From Aristaeella sp045546035 (GTDB lineage: Bacteria; Bacillota; Clostridia; Christensenellales; Aristaeellaceae), in contig JAZQCB010000039.1 in the NCBI GenBank assembly GCA_045546035.1, forward strand, positions 33,157 through 97,156: a stretch of DNA of 64,000 nt, written 5' to 3'. This document shows, piece by piece, positions 33,517 to 40,407 of the stretch; position 1 is the first letter of the stretch, and each line of letters starts with the position of its first letter. The notes below the pieces were generated by a model. It made no database searches, was not told the DNA's origin, and saw only the letters and a program-made list of their open reading frames with translations. A program made the position numbers and the translations under genes.

Positions 33517-34716
33517 TTGCGCGACGAAAAAAACATGAAGAAGAAAGTGCTTTGCGTCCTGTTGCTTTTGGCGATGCTTTGTTCCCTGTGGCTGCTTCCC
33601 GCTTCCGCCGAGGCCGTGAACAAATGGGTGGTGGGCGGCTGGCTCCGGCTTCGGTCCCAGCCTTCCTACAGCGCCACCATCATTACGACCTATCCGACCG
33701 GGACGGAAGTGACCATCCTGGGAAGCTCTGGCGGATGGTCCAGGGTGCTGACGCCGGACTACCGCTACGGCTATATGGACGAGCGGTATCTGACCTCCAA
33801 GCACGTGCAGCCCGATCCCCTGCCCCCCTACAAAAGGGTCTGGACAGAGGTCAACCGGTATGCCACCGTGATCAGCGCCAACGGCCGGGGCGTCCGGCTG
33901 CGGAGGGCCCCCGTGGTTTCCTCTTCCAATGTGCTGGGGCTTTATCCCGTAGGCCGCTCCGTCCGGGAATACCGCTACAGCAACGACGGATGGTCCTATA
34001 TCCGGATCGACAGCCGCTACGGATATATGATGTCCCAGTTCCTGACCACCTACGCGCCCGTGCCCCCCAAGCCGGATCCGAAGCCCCAGCCGGAGAACGT
34101 CTTCACCGTGGCCATCACCCCCTCCAAGCCCGATGTTGGCGATACCATCAAGATCACACCCAAGCCCTCCACCGCCCAGTTCAACGCCATCTGGACCAAT
34201 GATGAGAACAAGCTGCTGGCGGTGGCCCCCGAATATACCGTGAAGGCGGAGGACAAGGGCTATACCCTGAAGGTTCAGATTTACGGCCTCGGCGCCTATT
34301 CCACCGTAAAGATCGACGGCATCTCCTTCACGATTCCCGGCGCCAAGGCCATCGCGCCAAAGACCCTCGTTTCGCCCACCAAGCTTGAAACGCCCGCTGA
34401 AAGTACCGATGGAGTGGTGACCCCCCAGTGGGTGGAGGATAACAGCGAGCCCCTGACGCTGGAAAGCGCCCCTGGCGGAGAAACGACGTTGAAAAAGGTC
34501 ACAACCCTGGCCGCTCCCGCCGCCCCTGAAAGCGGAAGCGGCTCCGGCGGAGATGCTCCGGCCCCCTCGGACGGCGCCGGCGATACCGTAACCACCTCCA
34601 CTGGCGGCTCCTCCACCGGAACGGACGGCGAGGTGCAGTCTTCCTGGGTGGACAACAGTCAGGAGCCGACGCCCGAAGAGCTGTACGGAACGGACGGGGC
34701 CGGCGGAAACGAATAA
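33517..34716 (+). CDS. Secreted protein with two bacterial SH3 domains
   Basis: 399 residues. A signal peptide (KKKVLCVLLLLAMLCSLWLLPASAEA) is followed by two SH3b domains: about 33-90 (WLRLRSQPSYSATIITTYPTG ... YGYMDERYLT) and 110-180 (GVRLRRAPVVSSSNVLGLYPVG ... YGYMMSQFLTTY). Each has the LRxxPs entry and the GYmxxxyL exit typical of wall-binding SH3b. Next come an Ig-like segment (about 195-285) and a Pro/Ser/Gly-rich tail with two related motifs, WVEDNSEP and WVDNSQEP. No enzyme domain was found. The TTG start at 33517 has AAAGGAGG 9 bases upstream; the ATG at 33535 has none. Confidence 0.85.
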   Translation: MRDEKNMKKKVLCVLLLLAMLCSLWLLPASAEAVNKWVVGGWLRLRSQPSYSATIITTYPTGTEVTILGSSGGWSRVLTPDYRYGYMDERYLTSKHVQPDPLPPYKRVWTEVNRYATVISANGRGVRLRRAPVVSSSNVLGLYPVGRSVREYRYSNDGWSYIRIDSRYGYMMSQFLTTYAPVPPKPDPKPQPENVFTVAITPSKPDVGDTIKITPKPSTAQFNAIWTNDENKLLAVAPEYTVKAEDKGYTLKVQIYGLGAYSTVKIDGISFTIPGAKAIAPKTLVSPTKLETPAESTDGVVTPQWVEDNSEPLTLESAPGGETTLKKVTTLAAPAAPESGSGSGGDAPAPSDGAGDTVTTSTGGSSTGTDGEVQSSWVDNSQEPTPEELYGTDGAGGNE

Positions 34717-34754
34717 CCTCATACATTCCCGATGAAAACGTTCAATCAAAACAA

Positions 34755-34790
34755 GGGAGCGCCGGAATCATCCCGGCGCTCCCTTCTTAT
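34755..34790. terminator. Bidirectional terminator, SH3 gene / putP
   Basis: A perfect 11-bp GC-rich stem (34755-34765 with 34773-34783) is followed by TTCTTA on the plus strand and TTGTTTTGA on the minus strand. Confidence 0.85.
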
Positions 34791-34801
34791 ATGTGTGTTC
34801 G

Positions 34802-36271
34802 TTACGCCTCCTCCCTCATGGCGGCCACGGAGGCGTCGAACAGCTTTTCCACCGCCGCGGAGGGCTTCTTCGTCGACAGCGTCACCACGACTCCCGCGAT
34901 CAGTCCCGCCAGGAAGCCTGGCAGCAGCTCATAGACCCCCGTATGGGCCAGCAGGAAGAGCCAGAGGATGTCGACCACCGCGCCGGTAACGATGCCCGCC
35001 GCCGCGCCGGCGAAGTTGAACCGCTTCCAGAACAGGCTCAGCAGGATGGCCGGGCCGAAGGCCGCGCCGAAGACGCCCCAGGCGTTAGAAACCAGGCTCA
35101 TGATGGATCCGGCATTGGGGTTGGCGGCAATGAGCATCGCGACCACGGAGATGGCCAGCACCACATACCGCCCCGTCCACAGCATTTCCTTATCGGTGGC
35201 CCTGTTTTTCCGGATCAGGGGCTTATACACGTCGCTGGAGAAAGCGGAGGCCGCGGAGAGCAGCTGGCTGTCCGCCGTGGACATGGAGGCCGCCAGGATC
35301 GCCGACAGCAGGATGCCGGAGATGACCCCGGGGAAAATCTTCCGCACCATGGTAATGAACACCAGGCTCTTGCCGGCGATCTCCTGATCCAGCCCCAGCA
35401 TTCTCCGCCCAAAGACGCCCACCAGGACGGCGAAGACCAGAATCAGGGTGGTCCAGGTGATGCCGATGGCCGCGGATTTCTTCAGCTCCTTCTGGCTCCG
35501 GACGGACATAAAACGGATGATGATGTGGGGCATGCCGAAATAGCCCAGGCCCCAGGCCAGGCCGGAAACCACGTCCTGCCAGCTGGTAAAAAGATTGAAG
35601 TATCCGGGGGTTTCCGCGCTGATGGTTTCCACCGGAACCGTCAGGTGCGAGGCGGCAAAAATCGGGGCCAGCAGCAGGGCGCCCAGCATCAGCATGCCCT
35701 GGAAGAAGTCCGTCCAGCACACGGCGGAGAACCCGCCCAGGAAGGTATAGCTGACGATGATGCCTGCGGCCACATACATGGCCACCGTTTCATCCATGCC
35801 GATGACCGTGTGGAACAGGGTTCCGGCCGCCTTGATGCTGGAGGCCGCGTAAACCGTGTAGGCCACCAGGAAAATCACCGCGCAGATGACCTGCAGCACG
35901 TAGGATTTGGATTTAAACCTTTTGGTCAGATACTGGGGGATGGTAATGGCGTCGTCCGCCTTGATGGAAAAAGCCCGGAGGCGGGGTGCTTCCAGCGTCC
36001 AACTCAGGGCGTAGCCGATGGCCAGCCCGATGGCGATCCAGACCTGCCCGATGCCCAGGGCATAAATCGAGGCCGGCAGGCCCATCAGCACCCAGGCGCT
36101 CATATCGCTGGCGCCGGCGCTCAGGGCCGAAACCCACGCCCCCATCTTCCGCCCGCCGAGGAAATAATCCTTTTCTCCCCCGGACTTCGTTTTGACGAAG
36201 AAATAAATGCCGATGCCGATCATCGCCGCGAGATACAGAACAAAGACGACAATCTCGGATGTGCTGCTCAT
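34802..36271 (-). CDS. putP: Sodium/solute symporter, PutP (proline) type
   Basis: A sodium-coupled symporter of 489 residues with about 13 membrane helices. GGRKMGAWVSALSAGASDMSAWVLMGLPA (helices 1-2, with the sodium and proline site residues of PutP), the YTVYAASSIKAAG segment and ILAASMSTADSQLLSAASAFSSDVY (sodium site in helix 8) are clear, favouring proline as substrate over other SSS solutes. The ATG at 36271 has GGGAG 10 bases upstream; a GTG nine bases earlier overlaps that site. Monocistronic, with a terminator just beyond its stop. Confidence 0.9.
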   Translation of the reverse strand: MSSTSEIVVFVLYLAAMIGIGIYFFVKTKSGGEKDYFLGGRKMGAWVSALSAGASDMSAWVLMGLPASIYALGIGQVWIAIGLAIGYALSWTLEAPRLRAFSIKADDAITIPQYLTKRFKSKSYVLQVICAVIFLVAYTVYAASSIKAAGTLFHTVIGMDETVAMYVAAGIIVSYTFLGGFSAVCWTDFFQGMLMLGALLLAPIFAASHLTVPVETISAETPGYFNLFTSWQDVVSGLAWGLGYFGMPHIIIRFMSVRSQKELKKSAAIGITWTTLILVFAVLVGVFGRRMLGLDQEIAGKSLVFITMVRKIFPGVISGILLSAILAASMSTADSQLLSAASAFSSDVYKPLIRKNRATDKEMLWTGRYVVLAISVVAMLIAANPNAGSIMSLVSNAWGVFGAAFGPAILLSLFWKRFNFAGAAAGIVTGAVVDILWLFLLAHTGVYELLPGFLAGLIAGVVVTLSTKKPSAAVEKLFDASVAAMREEA

Positions 36272-36348
36272 GGCATACACGCTCCCTTCTTTTTGATCCT
36301 CATTATTTTAGTATGGTAAAGCGAAAAAGAAAAGTGAAATACATCGAA

Positions 36349-36384
36349 AGTGCAAAAACTCCGCCTCTCGCAGGGGAGAGGCGG
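36349..36384 (-). terminator. Rho-independent terminator of metG-tatD
   Basis: A 9-bp stem (36361-36369 with 36376-36384) is followed on the minus strand by AGTTTTTGC. Confidence 0.8.
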
Positions 36385-36467
36385 ACGGATTTGTTTTTCT
36401 GTCGATCCCGCGGATGCGGGCGTATGGATTTTCTGGGCCGCTGATGGCATCCGGAACCAGGTCCGCC

Positions 36468-37238
36468 TCAGCTCAGGCCGTACATGCGTCTGGCGTTTTC
36501 ATAGGTATATTCCGCCACCTCTTCCGGAGATTCGCCCCGGATTTCCGCCAGCTTTTCCGCCACATAGCGCACGTGGCCCGGCTCGTTCCGACGGCCCCGG
36601 ACAGGCTCCGGCGCAAGATAGGGGCTGTCGGTTTCGATGAGCAGCCGGTCCCGGGGAACGATCCGGGCGGCTTCCCGCAGCTTTGGCGCCTTTTTGAAGG
36701 TCAGCGGCCCGGCAAAGGAGATGGAATAGCCCATGCGCAGGTATTCCTTCGCCGTCTCCGCGCTGCCGCTGAAGCAGTGCATGATCCCCCGGGTCAGCCG
36801 GTTTCCCATGCTCTTCATGATTTCGATCATGTCCCCATGGGCTTCCCGGACATGGAAGGCCACCGGAGCGCCGATCTCCCAGGCCAGAGCCATCTGGAGC
36901 CGGCAGACCTCCCGCTGAACTTCCCGCGGGCTCAGGTCGTAATGGTAATCCAGGCCGATCTCCCCGATGGCGGCGGCCTTTCCGGAAAGGAACCAGTCCT
37001 TCAGCCGGACCAGATCCTCCTCCCGGAAGCCTTTCGCCTCATGCGGGTGCACGCCGACGGCGGCCACGGCGTCGGGATGGTTCATAGCATACTGGACGCA
37101 GGCCTCGGAGGTGGCCATGTCCGATCCGATGACGGCGTACCGGGCGACCCCCGCTTCCCGCATCCGGGCGAGCACCGCCTCCCGGTCCTCGTCGAAAGCC
37201 TCCTCGTTGACATGGCAATGGCTGTCAAACAGTTTCAT
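36468..37238 (-). CDS. tatD: TatD-family metal-dependent hydrolase (DNase)
   Basis: A 256-residue TIM-barrel hydrolase. Metal residues are in DSHCHV (6-11), AVGVHPHE, AIGEIGLDYHYD, PVAFHVREAH, MHCFSGS and ETDSPYLAPEPVRGRRNEP, all intact. Relatives are 3'-5' exonucleases or D-amino-acyl-tRNA deacylases. Its ATG overlaps the metG stop by four bases (ATGA); the metG-tatD pairing is common in Firmicutes. Confidence 0.94.
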   Translation of the reverse strand: MKLFDSHCHVNEEAFDEDREAVLARMREAGVARYAVIGSDMATSEACVQYAMNHPDAVAAVGVHPHEAKGFREEDLVRLKDWFLSGKAAAIGEIGLDYHYDLSPREVQREVCRLQMALAWEIGAPVAFHVREAHGDMIEIMKSMGNRLTRGIMHCFSGSAETAKEYLRMGYSISFAGPLTFKKAPKLREAARIVPRDRLLIETDSPYLAPEPVRGRRNEPGHVRYVAEKLAEIRGESPEEVAEYTYENARRMYGLS

Positions 37239-39253
37239 CCAACGATCGCCCCGTCCTGCAGGCCTTCGCCCACGCTCAGCAACCGGAGCTTTCCTTCCCC
37301 GTCCAGGGCGGAAAGGATCATCCCCTGGCTTTCAATGCCCGCGATCTTCCGGGGCGCCAGATTCGTGATGGCGATCAGCTGCTTTCCTTCCAGCTCCTCC
37401 GGCTGGTAGTACTTCGCGATGCCGCTGAGGATGGTACGCTCCCCGTCCTTTCCGAAGGAGAGCCGGAACTGCAGGAGCTTGCTGCTCTTTTCCACCTTCC
37501 GGCATTCCAGCACCCGGGCCACCTGCATCTTGCATTTGGCGAAGTCGTCGATGCTGATGGTTTCCGGGAATTCGGGTTCCTCTTCCTTCCCGGCGGCCTT
37601 CTCCGCCTTCTGCTGTTTCTTTTCTTCCTTTTTCAGGTTCTTCTCCCCGTCCTTGCGGTTCTTCTTTTCCTCTTTGTCCGGCTCCGCGTCCCGGTCGATC
37701 TCCTTCTGGATATCCAGCCGGGGGAACAGGGCCTCGCCCTTGTGCACCCGCAGGCCTGGCGTCAGAACGGCGAAGGGCCGATTAACGGAATCCCAGGTCT
37801 TTATCTCCGGATCCTCCAGGCCCAGCTGCGCGAAGATCCGCTCCGGCGTCCGGGGCATGACGAAGCTGACGCAGACCGCCACCCGGCGGACGCATTCCGC
37901 CAGGGTATAGAGCACGGTTTTCAGCCGGGGAAGCCCTTCCTCGCTCCGGCCAAGCACCCAGGGCTGGGTCAGGTCGATGTAGCGATTGCATTCGCCGACC
38001 AGCTTCCAGATTTCCTGCAGCGCGCCGGAGAACTGGAAGGCGTCGATTTCCTTTTCCACGCATGCGGGCATGTTCTCCGCCATCTCCCAGAGATTCCGGT
38101 CGATCTCCTCCGTCTCCCCGTGAGCGGGAATCTCCCCGCCGAAGTATTTCTCAATCATCGCCACCGTCCGGCTCACCAGGTTGCCCAGGTCGTTGGCCAG
38201 ATCCGCGTTGATCCGGGTCAGCATGGCCTTCAGGGTGAATTCCCCGTCATTGCCGAAGGGCATCTCCCGCATCAGGAAATAGCGTACGGCGTCGCTGGAA
38301 TACCGGCTGCAAAGCACTACCGGATCCACCACGTTGCCCACGCTCTTTCCCATCTTCTTCCCGTCGATGACCAGCCATCCGTGTCCGAAAACCTGTTTGG
38401 GCAGGGGCAGCCCCAGGGCGTGCAGCATGATGGGCCAGTAAATCGTATGGAAGCGGACGATTTCCTTCCCCACCAGGTGCACATCCGCCGGCCAGTATTT
38501 CCGATACAGCGCGTCATTCTCCGTCCCGTATCCCAGGGCGGAAATATAGTTGCTCAGCGCGTCGATCCAGACGTAGACCGTATGCTTCGGATCGAAGTCC
38601 ACCGGGATCCCCCAGCGAACGCTGGTCCGGCTGACGCACAGATCCTGCAGCCCGGGCTTGAGGAAATTGTTGATCATTTCGTTGGCCCGGCTGGCCGGCT
38701 GGATGAAATCGGGATGGGTTTCGATGTAATCGATCAGCCAGGGGGCATATTTGTTCATCCGGAAGAAATAGCTCTCCTCCCGGGTTTTTTCCACCGGCCG
38801 CCCGCAGTCGGGGCACCGCCCATCCTTGAGCTGCAGCTCGGTCCAGAAGCTTTCGCAGGGCGTGCAGTACCACCCCTCGTACTCGCTCTTGTAAATATCC
38901 CCCTGATCATACAGCTGGCGGAAGATTTTCTGGACCGTCTTTACGTGCCGCTCATCGGTGGTGCGGATAAAATCGTCGTAATCGATGTCCATCAGCATCC
39001 ACAGGTCCTTGATCCCCGCGACAATCTCGTCCACATAGGCCTGAGGCGTTACCCCCCTGGCGATGGCCTTCTTTTCGATCTTCTGTCCGTGCTCGTCCGT
39101 CCCGGTCAGGAAATAGGTGTCGTATCCCGTCAGCTTCTTGAACCTGGCCATGGAGTCCGCCGCCGTGGAGCAATAGGCGTGGCCGATGTGCAGATTGTCG
39201 CTGGGATAATAGATGGGGGTGGTAATATAAAAGGTTTCTTTCTGCTCGCTCAT
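37235..39253 (-). CDS. metG: Methionyl-tRNA synthetase
   Basis: Charges tRNA-Met. 672 residues. The class I signatures are YYPSDNLHIGHAY (HIGH) and GKKMGKSVGN (KMSKS). A four-Cys zinc knuckle lies in CTPCESFW ... CPDCGRP. After the anticodon-binding domain comes a very charged Lys/Glu linker of about 45 residues, then a C-terminal Trbp111-like tRNA-binding OB domain (FAKCKMQVARVLEC ... LAPRKIAGIESQGMIL). The ATG at 39253 was chosen over the long upstream frame because the conserved FYITTPIYY starts there and GAGG lies 8 bases before. Confidence 0.96.
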   Translation of the reverse strand: MSEQKETFYITTPIYYPSDNLHIGHAYCSTAADSMARFKKLTGYDTYFLTGTDEHGQKIEKKAIARGVTPQAYVDEIVAGIKDLWMLMDIDYDDFIRTTDERHVKTVQKIFRQLYDQGDIYKSEYEGWYCTPCESFWTELQLKDGRCPDCGRPVEKTREESYFFRMNKYAPWLIDYIETHPDFIQPASRANEMINNFLKPGLQDLCVSRTSVRWGIPVDFDPKHTVYVWIDALSNYISALGYGTENDALYRKYWPADVHLVGKEIVRFHTIYWPIMLHALGLPLPKQVFGHGWLVIDGKKMGKSVGNVVDPVVLCSRYSSDAVRYFLMREMPFGNDGEFTLKAMLTRINADLANDLGNLVSRTVAMIEKYFGGEIPAHGETEEIDRNLWEMAENMPACVEKEIDAFQFSGALQEIWKLVGECNRYIDLTQPWVLGRSEEGLPRLKTVLYTLAECVRRVAVCVSFVMPRTPERIFAQLGLEDPEIKTWDSVNRPFAVLTPGLRVHKGEALFPRLDIQKEIDRDAEPDKEEKKNRKDGEKNLKKEEKKQQKAEKAAGKEEEPEFPETISIDDFAKCKMQVARVLECRKVEKSSKLLQFRLSFGKDGERTILSGIAKYYQPEELEGKQLIAITNLAPRKIAGIESQGMILSALDGEGKLRLLSVGEGLQDGAIVG

Positions 39254-39280
39254 GTTCCTGCCCTCTTTATCTCTTTTTGA

Positions 39281-39309
39281 ACAAAAAAGGCTGTTGCGAC
39301 GCAACAGCC
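39281..39309 (-). terminator. Rho-independent terminator of rplU-prp-rpmA
   Basis: A perfect 10-bp stem (39289-39298 with 39300-39309) around one base is followed on the minus strand by TTTTTTG. It separates rpmA from metG. Confidence 0.85.
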
Positions 39310-39326
39310 CGTGTTTTCCCCTTTTG

Positions 39327-39626
39327 TTACTGAGCTTCGGCCGCGGTTTCCACGGGATAAACGGAAACCTGCTTCTTGTCCCGGCCCAGGCGCTCGAACC
39401 GGACGATCCCGGTCGCCTTGGCGAAAAGGGTGTCATCCTTCCCGATGCCCACGTTCAGGCCGGGATGGATCCGGGTTCCCCGCTGACGAACGAGGATGTT
39501 GCCCGCCAGGGCCAGCTGCCCGTCGGCCCGCTTCGGCCCCAGGCGCTTGGACTCGCTGTCGCGCCCGTTCCGGGTGGAGCCCATTCCCTTTTTATGCGCG
39601 AATTGCTGCAGATTCAGCTTCATCAT
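39327..39626 (-). CDS. rpmA: 50S ribosomal protein L27
   Basis: 99 residues. The N terminus MMKLNLQQF-AHKKG carries the Firmicute extension that Prp removes before AHKKG, exposing the tail that reaches the peptidyl-transferase centre. The usual last residues before the cut are QFF; here they read QQF. The core GSTRNGRDSESKRLGPKRADGQ and the VRQRGTRIHPG block are normal. The ATG overlaps the prp stop (ATGA). Confidence 0.97.
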   Translation of the reverse strand: MMKLNLQQFAHKKGMGSTRNGRDSESKRLGPKRADGQLALAGNILVRQRGTRIHPGLNVGIGKDDTLFAKATGIVRFERLGRDKKQVSVYPVETAAEAQ

Positions 39627-39964
39627 CGTGATTTCCTCCGTTCTTTGATTTCAAAATGCACGTATCCGGGATAGCTTTCCTGTAAATCGCTCATTCCCTG
39701 CCCCAGGGCGCCCATCAGCAGCCGGGCCCCCTTTTCCTTTTCCCCGGACAGGGGCGGGAGATCGAAATCCAGCAGACCTTCTTCGTTTCCTTTCAGCCGC
39801 ACCCGAATCCCCAGCAGGGATTCCAGGGCGTTGACGCAGGTACAGCCGAGCACCGAGACACCGGCGCATACAATGTCGCTTCCCGCCTCGGCGTATCCGC
39901 TGTGCCCCCGGGCCCGGAAGCCGGTCAGCGTTTCCCCATCGCGATACAGGACGGCTTCAATCAT
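39623..39964 (-). CDS. prp: Ribosomal-processing cysteine protease Prp
   Basis: Removes the N-terminal extension of ribosomal protein L27. 113 residues. The catalytic pair is seen in RARGHSGYAEAGSDIVCAGVSVL, with the His in GHSGY and the Cys in IVCAGVS. It sits in its conserved place between rplU and rpmA, overlapping both by a few bases, so it is made with its substrate. Confidence 0.94.
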   Translation of the reverse strand: MIEAVLYRDGETLTGFRARGHSGYAEAGSDIVCAGVSVLGCTCVNALESLLGIRVRLKGNEEGLLDFDLPPLSGEKEKGARLLMGALGQGMSDLQESYPGYVHFEIKERRKSR

Positions 39965-40272
39965 TACGCGTTGATCGCGGTGATCTCCACCTTGGTGTAG
40001 GGCTGACGATGGCCCTGGGTCCGATGGTAATTCTTCTTGCTCTTGTACTTGTACACCCGGATTTTCTCGCCCTTGACCTGGCCGAGGACCTTGCCCTCCA
40101 CCTTCGCCCCGTCGATAACGGGATGGCCGACCTTGATGTCGCCGTCGCCGCCGATCATCATCACGTCGAAGGAAATCGCGGAATCAGCCGCCTGATTCAC
40201 TTTGTCGATGTAGATCACATCACCCTGGGATACCCGATACTGCCGACCGCCTGCCGCGATAATCGCATACAT
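39964..40272 (-). CDS. rplU: 50S ribosomal protein L21
   Basis: 102 residues, starting MYAIIAAGGRQYRVSQGD and ending in the RNA-binding YKYKSKKNYHRTQGHRQPYT block. AGGAGG precedes the ATG. First gene of rplU-prp-rpmA, with a structured leader upstream. Confidence 0.97.
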   Translation of the reverse strand: MYAIIAAGGRQYRVSQGDVIYIDKVNQAADSAISFDVMMIGGDGDIKVGHPVIDGAKVEGKVLGQVKGEKIRVYKYKSKKNYHRTQGHRQPYTKVEITAINA

Positions 40273-40356
40273 GCTTCAGCACCTCCTGATTCATACTCGC
40301 CGGGAAACGGGGTTGCGCCGAAGGCGCATTCAATAAACCTCTCCCGAGCGGCTCAC
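40273..40356 (-). promoter_or_regulatory. Leader of rplU, possible L21 leader element
   Basis: About 85 bases between the probable start of transcription and rplU contain a tight hairpin (GCGCCTTCGGCGC) and a GC-rich stretch before the ribosome site. Firmicutes often carry an autoregulatory L21 leader here; match to that family was not tested. Confidence 0.4.
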
Positions 40357-40362
40357 TGAAGC

Positions 40363-40391
40363 AGAATACCACGAAGCTGCTTCGCTGTCAA
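40363..40391 (-). promoter_or_regulatory. Sigma-A promoter of rplU-prp-rpmA
   Basis: Minus strand: -35 TTGACA (40386-40391), 17-bp spacer, -10 TATTCT (40363-40368). It begins 17 bases after the stop of the upstream PIG-L gene. Confidence 0.75.
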
Positions 40392-40407
40392 GGATAAAAT
40401 CGCTTTC

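Noticed and set aside
39964..40391. Read-through of the PIG-L unit into rplU as the only source of rplU mRNA
   Set aside because: A near-consensus TTGACA promoter with 17-bp spacing lies directly before rplU, so it does not depend on read-through.
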